Numbered from the stretch's first letter, positions 8,537 through 18,100 are shown. The stretch is DNA of 64,000 bases from JADHLJ01 sp038118725 (GCA_038118725.1 JAYOIK010000021.1:1-64000); one strand, 5' to 3'. Program-made: numbers and translations. Notes: generated by a model from the sequence alone, not told the origin.

Positions 8537-10118
8537 CCTCTCGCGCCTCGGGCGGGTCCCGCGGGTTTTCGTCATCAGGCCTGGGCGCGAGCACGATCGG
8601 CATGTCGATCGCGCGTGCCAATTCCTCGATGCGCCGGCCGATAACCTCGCCATGCAGGGCGGCCATGGACTTGGGGTAGGTGATCGATATCCAATCGTGG
8701 TCCGCCAGCACCCTGATATTCGCCAGAAGTCGCTCGACACCGCCGCACAAAGTCAAACCAAGCCGAAGCGCCAAGCCAATCCGCAGAGCGTCGCGGCAAC
8801 GCTCCTCGGGAACCAGGGTCAATACGGCGGCGGCGGCGGGCAGTTTGAAGTTCCCCTGATAGCGCGCCAGTATGGCGAGCGCGACGAATGCCCTGTCCTC
8901 ATGTCCGATCCCGACAACCGGCAACCTGAGAACCTTCAGAAACGCATGCTCGCCTCGATATTGTGGATGCTCCGACCATCCGATATCCGCGAGAATTGAG
9001 ACCACCGCGATCAGCCGATTTTCCCTGGCGTCGAGATAAGGCAGAAACCCTCTGATCCATCTTTCCACGACATCGGGCGCAATCGGAAAGCGACCGGTTT
9101 TACTCGCGATCACCGAGCAACTCGCCAGCAGTGGATCGGACGTCTTTTCCGCCGCCGGCAACTGGTCAAACAGGCACCCCTCGCGAAGCCCGAAAGCGGA
9201 AAACATCAGATGGCTGGGTCCCCCCAGCGTCATCAGCCGGGTAAGAACCAACGCCGCCAGGCCCAGCGAGGCATAGCGCCGCTTCGACACCCCCTCGATC
9301 CGTTGCCGTTTGCCGCCCGCCGATCCTGACATCCGACTGAGATAGTCGAGCGCCGGACCAAAGGCGATTTCGTAGCCGTGAATCACCTGCAACGGATAGT
9401 TCGAGTCGATCATGTGAGCCCGAGCGAGGCTGCGCCAAGAGCCGCCTACGGCGAAAAGCGGTCGCCCTTGCAATTGATCCAGCCAATCCAGCCTCAACAG
9501 TTCCTGGTCGATACGCTCTTCGAGTTTCTCGCGACGATCAGGCGTCAGAGTACCGAGACGCAAAGGACCGAGCGGCAGGGAGATGGAACGGCGGACCTCG
9601 CCATCTCGCACGTCCACCAGTTCCAGGCTGCCACCCCCAAGATCACCGACCACGCCATCGGCGCCAGGAAACGCGCTGATCACGCCATGGGCCGACATCA
9701 CCGCTTCCTCATCGCCCGAAAGCACGCGGACCTTCAATCCAAATCGACGCGATAACTCCTCAACGAATTCCGGTCCGTTCTCCGCCTCTCGAACCGCCGC
9801 CGTGGCAACCGCATGCAGGTCCGTCACCGCCATTTCACGGGCAATCTCGCTAAAGCGAGCAATATTGACGATTGCCGAGATCCGTCCCGTCTCGGATAGC
9901 CGACCGGTCCCCTTCAATTCCGCGCCGAGCGCGCAAAGGGCTTTCTCGTTAAAGATCGGTATCGGCATGCGCCGACCGCCCTCAAAGACCACAAGACGTA
10001 CGGAATTCGACCCGATGTCTAGGACACCGACCCGATTTTCGCTTTCGGAAGCCGCTAGGGAAGTGGTTTTTGACAAGACTTCGCCGGGGTCAGGTGGAAC
10101 TGGCCAAATGCAAGGCAC
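8526..10118 (-). CDS. ppx: Ppx/GppA family exopolyphosphatase
   Basis: Hydrolyses terminal phosphates of polyphosphate, or pppGpp. The sugar-kinase/actin-like fold is shown by DIGSNSVRLVVFEGG at the N-terminus and GDLGGGSLELV around residue 155, followed by a C-terminal HD-like helical part (about 330-500). The first ATG gives 530 residues and overlaps the end of ppk by 29 bases; a TTG at 10076 is also possible and would remove 14 unconserved residues. It sits downstream of ppk, so synthesis and breakdown enzymes of polyphosphate share an operon. Confidence 0.9.
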   Translation of the reverse strand: MPCIWPVPPDPGEVLSKTTSLAASESENRVGVLDIGSNSVRLVVFEGGRRMPIPIFNEKALCALGAELKGTGRLSETGRISAIVNIARFSEIAREMAVTDLHAVATAAVREAENGPEFVEELSRRFGLKVRVLSGDEEAVMSAHGVISAFPGADGVVGDLGGGSLELVDVRDGEVRRSISLPLGPLRLGTLTPDRREKLEERIDQELLRLDWLDQLQGRPLFAVGGSWRSLARAHMIDSNYPLQVIHGYEIAFGPALDYLSRMSGSAGGKRQRIEGVSKRRYASLGLAALVLTRLMTLGGPSHLMFSAFGLREGCLFDQLPAAEKTSDPLLASCSVIASKTGRFPIAPDVVERWIRGFLPYLDARENRLIAVVSILADIGWSEHPQYRGEHAFLKVLRLPVVGIGHEDRAFVALAILARYQGNFKLPAAAAVLTLVPEERCRDALRIGLALRLGLTLCGGVERLLANIRVLADHDWISITYPKSMAALHGEVIGRRIEELARAIDMPIVLAPRPDDENPRDPPEAREARG

Positions 10119-12246
10119 TCTCCGCCGAACGGCGAAGTCCGCTGCCTCGCCCGGAAAGGCTCGGATTGGTCATGAAATAGTCATGCGCGGAGAAATCGGA
10201 GGCCGAGGCATCGACGCGTGTGTACTCGCCGTCACCGTTCAGGAACCAACAATTGGTCTGATCCCTCAAATTTGCCTGCATGATCTCGTCGAGCACCTGC
10301 TGATGCACCGTCGCGTTATCAACCGGCACGAAATGCTCCACTCTGCGATCCAGGTTGCGCGGCATCCAGTCCGCGGACGATATGTAGACCTTGGCGTCGT
10401 CCGAGGGTAGCCCTTTCCCGTTTCCAAAGCACGCGATCCTGGAGTGTTCCAGAAAACGCCCGACAATGCTGCGAACCCGTATGTTCTCCGACAAGCCGGG
10501 CACGCCAGGGCGCAGACAACAAATACCTCTAACGACCAACTCAATCTTCACGCCAACACCCGAGGCCTCGTACAACAAATCAATCAGGTCGGGATCGACA
10601 ATCGCGTTCAACTTAACCCAGATATGCCCCGGTCGCCCGGCGCGGGCATGCGCCATCTCGGCGCGGATAAGCGTGTTGAGTTGCTTGCGCAGGGATATTG
10701 GCGAGATCGCGACCTTGCTCATGCCGGCGGGCGCGGCGTAACCCGTCATGTAGTTGAACACCCGCGACGCGTCGCGGCACAGCTCGGCATCGCAGGTAAA
10801 AAACGACAGGTCCGAATAGATCTTCGCCGTGATCGGGTGATAATTGCCGGTGCCGAAATGCGCGTAGTTGCGGAGTTGTCCCCCCTCGCGACGCACCACC
10901 AGCGAAATCTTCGCATGGGTTTTCAGATCCACGAACCCGTAGACCACCTGAACACCCGCGCGTTCGAGATCCCGTGCCAGTTGGATGTTCGTTTCCTCGT
11001 CGAACCTGGCCTTCAACTCAATCATCGCGGTAACCGACTTACCTGATTCAGCCGCCTCGGTCAGGGCTTTCACGATCGGCGAATCGCGGGTCGTCCGATA
11101 TAGCGTTTGCTTGATCGCGACGACTGCCGGATCCGACGCGGCTTGCCGCAGAAACTGGACGACGACGTCGAAACTTTCATAGGGATGGTGAACGATAATA
11201 TCCTTGGCCCGGATCGCCGCTAGACAATCGCCGCCAAAATCGCGGATACGTTCCGGAAAACGAGCATTGAAGGGAGGCCAAAGCAGATCCGGACGCTCGC
11301 CGGTGATCAATTGTGTAAGCTCGGCCAGCCCGACCAACTCACCAAGGGTGAAGATATCCTCCTCCGAGCAGCCGAGCTCGCGCACGACGAAGCCTCGCAG
11401 GTCGTCGGGCATTGATGTGCTGACCCCGATCCGGATCACATTGCCGCGCCGCCGCCGCCGCAACGCCGACTCAAAGGAATCGACCAGATCCTCGGCTTCC
11501 TCGTCGATCTCCATCTCGCTATCGCGCAGCACCCGGAAGATTCCCTGTCCGACCACTTTGCAGTTTGGGAAGACCGCGGCGATATGCTCCAGGATGACTT
11601 GCTCGGTGGCGATGAAACGGATCTCGTTGCCCGGCAAACGCACGAACCGGTTTACCGTCGTCGGCAACGGCAACAACGCCTCCATGTCGTGCCCATCCGA
11701 CATCCGGGTCAATTGCAGCGCCAGACAGGCGCCCCGGTTCGGGAAAAACGGGAACGGATGCGCTGGGTCAATCGCCAGAGGGGTGAGAACCGGAAAGATC
11801 TGATCGAGGAAATAGTCCTCCAGCCAGGCCCGGTCCTTTCGCGACAGCTCCTCGTGATCGACGATATGAAAACCGACGGCGCGTAGTTCACGGCGCAATT
11901 CCCGTAGGCAATCCTGCTGATCGGAAACCAGCTTCATTACCTCGCCCGATATCGCCTGAAGCTGTTGGGCGGGGAGCAAACCGTCCGGGCTCGCCGTGGA
12001 AACACCGGCGGTCACCATGCCTTTTAACCCGGCGACACGAACCATGTAGAACTCATCGAGATTGGCGCTGGAGATGGCGAGAAAGCGCAAACGTTCCAAT
12101 AACGGCGAGCGCGGATTGCGCGCTTCCTCCAGGACCCGGGCGTTGAAAGCCAGCCAGGACAGTTCGCGATTGAAGTATCGCGAGGCCTGACTTCCCCATG
12201 CCTTTACCGGTGAAACGGATTTCTTGCCGCTCATCGTCCTGTCCAA
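10090..12246 (-). CDS. ppk1: polyphosphate kinase 1
   Basis: 718-residue enzyme that reversibly makes polyphosphate from ATP. The N-terminal domain begins with the typical RYFNRELSWLAFNARVLEEA. The autophosphorylated His lies in the HFGTGNYHPITAKIYSD segment and the second essential His in RRVEHFVPV. The length is normal for Ppk1. Translation of ppx overlaps its end. An azoreductase-like gene is divergent upstream. Confidence 0.97.
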   Translation of the reverse strand: MDRTMSGKKSVSPVKAWGSQASRYFNRELSWLAFNARVLEEARNPRSPLLERLRFLAISSANLDEFYMVRVAGLKGMVTAGVSTASPDGLLPAQQLQAISGEVMKLVSDQQDCLRELRRELRAVGFHIVDHEELSRKDRAWLEDYFLDQIFPVLTPLAIDPAHPFPFFPNRGACLALQLTRMSDGHDMEALLPLPTTVNRFVRLPGNEIRFIATEQVILEHIAAVFPNCKVVGQGIFRVLRDSEMEIDEEAEDLVDSFESALRRRRRGNVIRIGVSTSMPDDLRGFVVRELGCSEEDIFTLGELVGLAELTQLITGERPDLLWPPFNARFPERIRDFGGDCLAAIRAKDIIVHHPYESFDVVVQFLRQAASDPAVVAIKQTLYRTTRDSPIVKALTEAAESGKSVTAMIELKARFDEETNIQLARDLERAGVQVVYGFVDLKTHAKISLVVRREGGQLRNYAHFGTGNYHPITAKIYSDLSFFTCDAELCRDASRVFNYMTGYAAPAGMSKVAISPISLRKQLNTLIRAEMAHARAGRPGHIWVKLNAIVDPDLIDLLYEASGVGVKIELVVRGICCLRPGVPGLSENIRVRSIVGRFLEHSRIACFGNGKGLPSDDAKVYISSADWMPRNLDRRVEHFVPVDNATVHQQVLDEIMQANLRDQTNCWFLNGDGEYTRVDASASDFSAHDYFMTNPSLSGRGSGLRRSAESALHLASST

Positions 12247-12427
12247 CTTTCGCCGGCGAGATCACGCCGCCATCTTCCTAAGCATGCCAGAACCCGCCGG
12301 AGGATAACAGGACCATCACGACTGCCATTCCCGACGCGCAATGGTGTCTCCGCCGGTTTTCATGTTACCGACATTCACCCCGGCCTTCCGCCGGGCGGCG
12401 GACAAGCAAGCGACATGAGAGGCGACC

Positions 12428-13036
12428 ATGAACAAGGCGATCTTGCGCATCGATTGCAGCCCCAAGGCGGGCTCGGCCCACAGCAGCCGCTTCGCGGACG
12501 AGGTCTTGGCGACGATTACCCGCACCCATGCCGATGCATCGGTGACCACCCGAGTTCTGGCGAGTACGCCCTCGCCCATTGTCGACGACGCTTTCGCGGC
12601 GGCGATGATGACCCATCAGGACAAAGAGGCCACGCGGGATCACGCGGCGCTAAGAGAATCGGAATCGCTAATAGACGAGTTGGAGCGATCCGACCTCCTG
12701 ATTCTGTCGACGCCGATGCATAATTTCACCGTGCCGGCGGCGCTCAAGGCGTGGATCGATCAGGTCGTCCGCTTCGGGCGCACCTTCAAAAGCACGCCGG
12801 AGGGCAAGATCGGACTGCTGATGGACCGCCCGACCTACATCGTTATTGCGTCAGGAGGCTATTTCAGCGGCGATCGCGCGCGCCAGCCTGATCACCTCAC
12901 ACCCTATCTGAAGGATATACTCGGGACCATCGGCATTAAGAGCATCAGATTCATCACGCTTGAAGGCCTCGCCCGCGGCGAGGATGCCGTCGACGAGGCC
13001 TATCGAAACGCGCGTGACGTTCTCGAAACCCTATAG
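12428..13036 (+). CDS. FMN-dependent NADH:quinone/azo oxidoreductase (AzoR-like)
   Basis: 202-residue flavodoxin-fold reductase of the AzoR family. The FMN phosphate loop is DCSPKAGSAHSS at the N-terminus, and PMHNFTVPAALKAWID is the typical flavin-contact segment near residue 98. Such enzymes reduce quinones and azo compounds with NAD(P)H and protect against thiol stress. The ATG at 12428 fits the family start. It converges with the SDR gene, overlapping it by six bases. It and the SDR sit between ppk and hdaA, which are often adjacent in relatives. Confidence 0.85.
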   Translation: MNKAILRIDCSPKAGSAHSSRFADEVLATITRTHADASVTTRVLASTPSPIVDDAFAAAMMTHQDKEATRDHAALRESESLIDELERSDLLILSTPMHNFTVPAALKAWIDQVVRFGRTFKSTPEGKIGLLMDRPTYIVIASGGYFSGDRARQPDHLTPYLKDILGTIGIKSIRFITLEGLARGEDAVDEAYRNARDVLETL

Positions 13037-13810
13037 CGAGCTCCGGAACGCGCCGCCATCCATCAGGACATTCTGACCATTGATGAAACCGGCATGCGCG
13101 CTGCACAGGAAGGCACAGGTCTTGCCGAACTCGTCGGCGGTGCCAAAGCGGCCAGCCGGGTTATCCGCCGCCGCGATCTCGTACATCTCGTCATAGGTCT
13201 TGCCGGCGGCCTTGGCCCGCACCTCGATGTTGCCGCGTAGCCGGTCGGTATCGAAGGGCCCCGGCAGCAAGCCATTGATCGTCACCCCCTCGCGCACGGT
13301 GTCACGGGCAATACCGGCGCAAAAGCCGGTCAGCCCGGTCCGAGCGCCGTTCGAAAGCCCTAGGATCGAGATCGGCGACTTCACCGCCGCCGAGGTGATG
13401 TTGACGATCCGCCCGAACTTGCGCTCCATCATGCCGTCGACCGTCGCCTTGATCAGTTCGACCGCGGTCAGCATGTTGGAATCGATGGCCTTGATCCAAT
13501 CATCCCGCGTCCATTCCCGAAAACTCCCCGGCGGCGGACCACCCGCGTTGTTGACCAGGATGTCGACATCACCGGCCAGCTCGAGAGCCCCGGCCCTTCC
13601 CTCCTCGGTAGTGATATCGCACGCCAGCCACTTCACGGTCGTGCCATGCGCCGCGCCGATTGCCTCGGCCGCCGCCTTGATATCCGCCTCGGTGCGCGAG
13701 CAAATGGTAACGTTCACGCCCGCCTCGGCCAGCGAATCCGCGCATGCCCAGCCCAGCCCCTTGCTGGCCGCGCAAACCAGGGCATTCTTGCCCGCAATTC
13801 CCAAATCCAT
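13031..13810 (-). CDS. SDR family oxidoreductase lacking the usual YxxxK
   Basis: 259-residue Rossmann-fold protein of the short-chain dehydrogenase superfamily. The cofactor loop is AASKGLGWACA, then CDIT and NNAGGP. The Ser of the active site is present (ITSAAV), but the place of the catalytic Tyr-x3-Lys reads LSNGARTG, so Tyr and Lys are replaced by Ser and Arg. The C-terminal VLMDGG is normal. It may be a divergent reductase or a non-canonical member; the substrate is unknown. Confidence is high for the family and low for activity. Confidence 0.85.
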   Translation of the reverse strand: MDLGIAGKNALVCAASKGLGWACADSLAEAGVNVTICSRTEADIKAAAEAIGAAHGTTVKWLACDITTEEGRAGALELAGDVDILVNNAGGPPPGSFREWTRDDWIKAIDSNMLTAVELIKATVDGMMERKFGRIVNITSAAVKSPISILGLSNGARTGLTGFCAGIARDTVREGVTINGLLPGPFDTDRLRGNIEVRAKAAGKTYDEMYEIAAADNPAGRFGTADEFGKTCAFLCSAHAGFINGQNVLMDGGAFRSSL

Positions 13811-13840
13811 TCCCTATCTCCCTTGGGTGATCTTTCTTGA

Positions 13841-14518
13841 CTAATCCTCGGACGCCAGCACCGCGCGCGCCAGAGGCAAGGTTATGCCGCGTTTTTCGGC
13901 AAGCGCCTTTCGATCCAGACGGTCCACCAGTCGAACCGCTTCCTCGAGCGACCGTTGCATGCGGTTCGCCAGAAACTCCAGAACATCGCGACCGACATGC
14001 AGTTGACGGTCCCGAAACAGCTTACTCATCACACCAATGATCAGGCTGTCATCGGGCGCGCCGATCGCAACCGCGGGCATGGCCGCCAATCGCGAAGCCA
14101 GATCTGCGGGCCGTAACCCCATGCGCGCGACCGGCTCCCGGCTCAGGATCAGGAGCGCGCCGCCGCGCTCGACCGCGAGATTATGCAAATGCAACAACGG
14201 CTCGCCCGGCCAATCTCCGGATAGACCATCGATTACCACGTCCTTCGCGCCTCCCAGCACCGCCGGGACATCCTCGGAACGCTTGATCGGGTCTTCAATC
14301 CGGCTGGCCTTCGATCGCGCGCGCCATACCGCCGCCAGATGGGTCTTTCCGCAAGCGGCGGGACCGTAAACGTTAAGCCCCGTGGTATGAGGTGGCCAGT
14401 CCGGCCAACGGTCAATCCAGGCAATCGCCTCGCGGTTGCAGTCGGAGACGAGGAACGCCTCGCGGCCATGCGCCGGACGCGGAACAAGCTCCAACACCAA
14501 CTGGTCCGTGGAATTCAC
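13841..14518 (-). CDS. hdaA: HdaA, DnaA-related regulator of replication initiation
   Basis: 225-residue AAA+ protein equivalent to DnaA domain III without the DNA-binding domain. With the sliding clamp it promotes hydrolysis of DnaA-ATP after replication starts. The clamp-binding motif QLVLEL is at residues 6-11 and Walker A GPAACGKT at 52-59; the Walker B region reads VVIDG. The frame is open far upstream to 15241, but that extension is antisense-like shadow of the permease gene. The GTG at 14518 overlaps the permease stop by four bases (GTGA), which fixes the start. Confidence 0.9.
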   Translation of the reverse strand: MNSTDQLVLELVPRPAHGREAFLVSDCNREAIAWIDRWPDWPPHTTGLNVYGPAACGKTHLAAVWRARSKASRIEDPIKRSEDVPAVLGGAKDVVIDGLSGDWPGEPLLHLHNLAVERGGALLILSREPVARMGLRPADLASRLAAMPAVAIGAPDDSLIIGVMSKLFRDRQLHVGRDVLEFLANRMQRSLEEAVRLVDRLDRKALAEKRGITLPLARAVLASED

Positions 14519-15633
14519 GATCCGCTTCCGGCATCCGTCTTGCCGTCGGCTCCGGCATCCCGAGGCGGCGACGCGTCGTCGGGCGGTGGGATGCCGTGAA
14601 GATGCAAGGGGCTTGCCAGATACTCCGCCATGCCGAAACGGGTCAGCACGCCGATCACCGCCGCCGCCGGCAGCGCCAACAAGACGCCGACGAAGCCGAA
14701 TAGAGCGCCCCCCGCCAGCAGCGCGAAGATCACCCAGACGGGATGCAAGCCAACCGCGCCGCCAACCAGTTTCGGCGTCAAGACATTGCCCTCCAGCACC
14801 TGACCGACGACGAAAATGCCAGCGATGATCGCAGCCGGCTGCCAGGTATCGAATTGAACCGCGGCGAGACCGATGCTCACCAGACCGCCAAGGATAGCGC
14901 CGAGAAAGGGTATAAAGGATATCAGCCCGACGAAGATTCCGATCACGATACCAAACTGCAATCCGGCGAGACTGAGGGTCGCGGCATAGAACACCGCGAG
15001 CACGATACAGACGCTTCCCTGTCCGCGCACGAATGCCGCTAGGGTCCTGTCGATCGCGGCGCATTGTTCGCGGATGGTGTTTTGTTGGGCGCGGGGGAGC
15101 CAACCGTCGATCGTCTCGACCATGCGGTCCCAGTCCCGCAGAAGATAGAACGCGACGATCGGCGTGATTAGCAGCAGCGACAATAGATTGGCCACCGCCA
15201 CGCCGCCGCTCACCAAACGCGCCAAAACGCCACCGATCCACTTCAGCGCGTCCCCGGCCATGGAGGGGAGTTTGCCCAGCGCCGCGCCCTCGCTCCCCGC
15301 GTTGAACTCATCGAGGATCGGGCGCAGCACCGGCTCCAACCGCTCCAGGATCGCCGGAACCACCTCGATCAGTCGAAGAAGCTGTGCGTTCAGAACCGGC
15401 AGCAACAACAAAAACAAACCGGCGGAAATGATCAGGAAACCGATCAGGACCACGGATGTTCCAAGGGTTCTCGAACAGCCTATCTTCTCCAGTCTGTCGA
15501 CAACCGGGTCGAGGAAGTAGGCAATCGCCATCCCCGCCACGAAAGGCAGAAGCACCTCGCTCAAGGCATAGAGCCCGAGCAGGCCCATGGCCAGAAAAGC
15601 CAGCCAGAACAGACGACGTTCGCGCCGGGTCAT
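14515..15633 (-). CDS. AI-2E family permease (PerM-like)
   Basis: 372-residue inner-membrane protein of the AI-2 exporter superfamily with about eight hydrophobic segments and a large extramembrane loop around 60-150. The substrate is not predictable: members include the AI-2 exporter TqsA and sodium/proton antiporters. It is translationally coupled to hdaA (GTGA overlap) and lies 16 bases downstream of the DUF2066 gene, a frequent arrangement in alphaproteobacteria. The C-terminal tail is Asp/Gly/Ser-rich and probably disordered. Confidence 0.85.
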   Translation of the reverse strand: MTRRERRLFWLAFLAMGLLGLYALSEVLLPFVAGMAIAYFLDPVVDRLEKIGCSRTLGTSVVLIGFLIISAGLFLLLLPVLNAQLLRLIEVVPAILERLEPVLRPILDEFNAGSEGAALGKLPSMAGDALKWIGGVLARLVSGGVAVANLLSLLLITPIVAFYLLRDWDRMVETIDGWLPRAQQNTIREQCAAIDRTLAAFVRGQGSVCIVLAVFYAATLSLAGLQFGIVIGIFVGLISFIPFLGAILGGLVSIGLAAVQFDTWQPAAIIAGIFVVGQVLEGNVLTPKLVGGAVGLHPVWVIFALLAGGALFGFVGVLLALPAAAVIGVLTRFGMAEYLASPLHLHGIPPPDDASPPRDAGADGKTDAGSGS

Positions 15634-15649
15634 GACAAGCCCGCCATGA

Positions 15650-16873
15650 CTACCGCGTGCCCGCCGGTTTGGGCGCTACGTTCAGCCCGGCGCCGGTTGC
15701 CGCCTCGGGAAGTGGCGCCGGCTCGTCGCCCGCCGGAAGATAAATCTCGGGAACCCGCTGATCGCGATCCGCCAAGACGTAGTCCACCCGGCCTTCCAGC
15801 AATTCCAGATCCCGCTGTCGGATGGCGTTGCGCAACTGCTCCGCCCCGCCTTGCACCCAAAGATCCATCAGCGCCTCGCGCTTGGATATCCGCAACAAGT
15901 CGAACCGCCGCAGCACACCGATCCCCTCGAGGCGACGTCGAATGGATAGCCAGCGCCCGAAACCATCGATCGGGACCACGACCGTGACCCGGGTTTCCAG
16001 GCCCGGCAGGACCAGATTCGCGCGCTTCCAAGCGCTCGACAAGGTCGACACGACCCGCGTAACGCCTGCATCGAGGAGGCCGATCAGATCATCGGGGGTT
16101 TGCCCCTTGATCGACTCGATGATGGTTTCCTCCAAGCCCTCGCCGACGCGTCGCACGATGGCGATCTCCAGCACCGGTAGATTGTCGCGCCGGTCAAAGG
16201 TTCGCGATGCCTTGGCGACCACCACGTCCCGCGCGCCGTATCTGTCCGCCACCGCCCGCAGTCTCTGCTCATCGCCGCGCAAAGCCTGCACCGTCGAGAG
16301 GTCACGGATGTCGGCGAGATCGCCGTAGGGTACCGCGATGGGCAGCAACCCGTCCCTAGGCGGCAGATTCTGCCAGGCCTCGCGCCAAGGGTTCGGATCC
16401 TCCCAGAGAACGCCAACGCCTTGGCTGGTAAGAACCGGAATGATCAGGACCGGCCGGCTCGGTGTTTCCGCGAAGGCGACGCCGGCCTCGGTCAACACAC
16501 GGCGCACTTCGTCACGATTGAAGCGATAGGACACCGACGCCAGATAGCGAACCGCCGAGGTTCGTTCGCGCAATACCTCGAACCCTTGTATCAACGGCTC
16601 CAATTGCTCGGATCGGTAATCCATCAATGCCCCGGCCTCGCCCGGCAGGGTTAGACGGGCCATCAGCCGTTTCCAGGCGATCACCCGCCCCATTTCAAGA
16701 GCCTGGCCGCGCGCGGCGAGCGCCGACTCGGCGGTTACATCGACGGGAACCGGAGCAACGATGAAGACTTCATCGGGGCGCAGGGCCGCCGCCGGCGGGC
16801 TCGCGAACAACACGCTGAACAGAACGAAACAGCCCGCGATCAGGGAAGCGTATCTCGCACGGCTTGTCCTCAT
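15650..16873 (-). CDS. DUF2066 secreted protein
   Basis: 407-residue protein with an N-terminal signal peptide (hydrophobic run SLIAGCFVLFSVLFA, cleavage after AAA) followed by a DUF2066 region of unknown function. The end is Pro/Ala-rich. The ATG at 16873 has GGAG a few bases upstream and places the signal peptide correctly; the frame is open to 16924 without a better start. Its position before the permease and hdaA suggests co-transcription but gives no function. Confidence 0.8.
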   Translation of the reverse strand: MRTSRARYASLIAGCFVLFSVLFASPPAAALRPDEVFIVAPVPVDVTAESALAARGQALEMGRVIAWKRLMARLTLPGEAGALMDYRSEQLEPLIQGFEVLRERTSAVRYLASVSYRFNRDEVRRVLTEAGVAFAETPSRPVLIIPVLTSQGVGVLWEDPNPWREAWQNLPPRDGLLPIAVPYGDLADIRDLSTVQALRGDEQRLRAVADRYGARDVVVAKASRTFDRRDNLPVLEIAIVRRVGEGLEETIIESIKGQTPDDLIGLLDAGVTRVVSTLSSAWKRANLVLPGLETRVTVVVPIDGFGRWLSIRRRLEGIGVLRRFDLLRISKREALMDLWVQGGAEQLRNAIRQRDLELLEGRVDYVLADRDQRVPEIYLPAGDEPAPLPEAATGAGLNVAPKPAGTR

Positions 16874-17010
16874 CGGTGCTCCAACTCCAAAACCGTCTTG
16901 CTCATTACGACACCAACACGCCATAAAGCATGAATTCGGCGATTTCGTGGCCGCGTCATCATTTCATGCGCGACACACCTCGCCTTTTGGCTTTTATAGC
17001 GGATCGCCGC

Positions 17011-17023
17011 GGAGGAAACCATC
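17011..17023 (+). promoter_or_regulatory. ribosome binding site and ATC start of purM
   Basis: A perfect GGAGG at 17011-17015 is followed by five bases and then ATC at 17021. The reading frame is closed by TAG at 16997 and contains no ATG, GTG, TTG or CTG between that stop and 17171, well inside the conserved protein. The geometry therefore points to ATC as the initiation codon, unless the base is an assembly error for ATG. Confidence 0.7.
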
Positions 17024-18100
17024 AGCCAGCCCGGAAGCAATCGCCCGCTCACCTATCGCGACGCGGGTGTCGATATCGACGCCGGAGAACGGCTTGTCGA
17101 TGCCATCAAGCCGCTTACCCGTTCGACCGCCCGTCCCGGCGCCGATGGAAGCATCGGGGGTTTTGGCGGCGTGTTTGATCTGAAGGCCGCCGGCTTCGCG
17201 GATCCCTTGCTGATTTCCGCGACCGACGGCGTCGGCACCAAGCTCAAGATCGCCATCGAAACAGGCATCCACGGCACGGTGGGTATCGATCTTGTCGCCA
17301 TGTGCGTCAACGACCTGATCGTACAAGGCGCCGAACCCCTGTTCTTTCTGGACTACTACGCCACCGGGAAGCTTTCGGTCGAGACCGCGCGCGACGTGGT
17401 TACCGGCATCGCCGAGGGATGCCGGCAAGCCGGCTGTGCCCTGGTCGGCGGGGAGACCGCCGAGATGCCGGGCATGTATGGCGACGGAGACTATGACCTC
17501 GCCGGATTCGCGGTCGGCGCGGTCGAGCGCGCGAAACTTCTTGACGGCACGCAAGCCCAGGCGGGAGACGTGCTGTTGGGGATCGCCTCCTCGGGCCCGC
17601 ATTCCAACGGGTTGTCCTTGGTTCGTCGCGTCATGGAGACCGCTGGACTGGAATACGGCGCCCCCTGTCCGTTCGAGAGCGGACGCACAGTGGGCGAGGC
17701 CATGCTGACGCCAACCAAAATTTACATTGCCGCATGCCGCGCCGCGCTTGCCGCCGGCGGCGTCAGGGGGTTCGCGCATATCACCGGCGGCGGTCTTATC
17801 GAGAACCCTCCCCGGGCCTTTGCCCCCGATCTGACGGCGCGGATCGACGCCGCCAGTTGGACCTTGCCCCCGGTCTTTCGGTGGCTGGCCGAGACCGGCG
17901 GGATCGAGGCTCGAGAACTAGCGCGAACCTTCAACTGCGGCATCGGGATGCTGGTCATCGCCGCGCCCGCCTCGGTTGACACGATCACCGCCGCCCTGAC
18001 CGGAGCCGGAGAGAGCGTGTATCGCGTCGGCGCGCTGGAAGCCCGGGCCGATGACGACCCTTCGGTCATTCTCGAAAACCTTGAGAGCTGGTCCCGGTGA
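17021..18100 (+). CDS. purM: phosphoribosylformylglycinamidine cyclo-ligase (AIR synthetase)
   Basis: Fifth step of purine synthesis: closes the imidazole ring of FGAM with ATP. The 359-residue protein starts, apparently from ATC, with a short lead and then TYRDAGVDIDAGERLV, the family's conserved N-terminus. GGFGGVFDL, SATDGVGTKLKIA and GGETAEMPGMY are the ATP and substrate motifs. The later GTG at 17171 would remove about 50 conserved residues including DAGVDIDAG, so it cannot be the real start. The stop overlaps purN by four bases (GTGA). Confidence 0.93.
   Translation: MSQPGSNRPLTYRDAGVDIDAGERLVDAIKPLTRSTARPGADGSIGGFGGVFDLKAAGFADPLLISATDGVGTKLKIAIETGIHGTVGIDLVAMCVNDLIVQGAEPLFFLDYYATGKLSVETARDVVTGIAEGCRQAGCALVGGETAEMPGMYGDGDYDLAGFAVGAVERAKLLDGTQAQAGDVLLGIASSGPHSNGLSLVRRVMETAGLEYGAPCPFESGRTVGEAMLTPTKIYIAACRAALAAGGVRGFAHITGGGLIENPPRAFAPDLTARIDAASWTLPPVFRWLAETGGIEARELARTFNCGIGMLVIAAPASVDTITAALTGAGESVYRVGALEARADDDPSVILENLESWSR

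Noticed and set aside
13841..15241. 466-residue frame as one protein
   Set aside because: Only the last 225 residues match HdaA. The upstream part is an Arg/Gly-rich shadow of the permease gene, and GTGA coupling fixes the start at 14518.
17171..18100. purM starting at GTG 17171
   Set aside because: It would remove the conserved DAGVDIDAG and GGFGG region, and no ribosome site precedes it.
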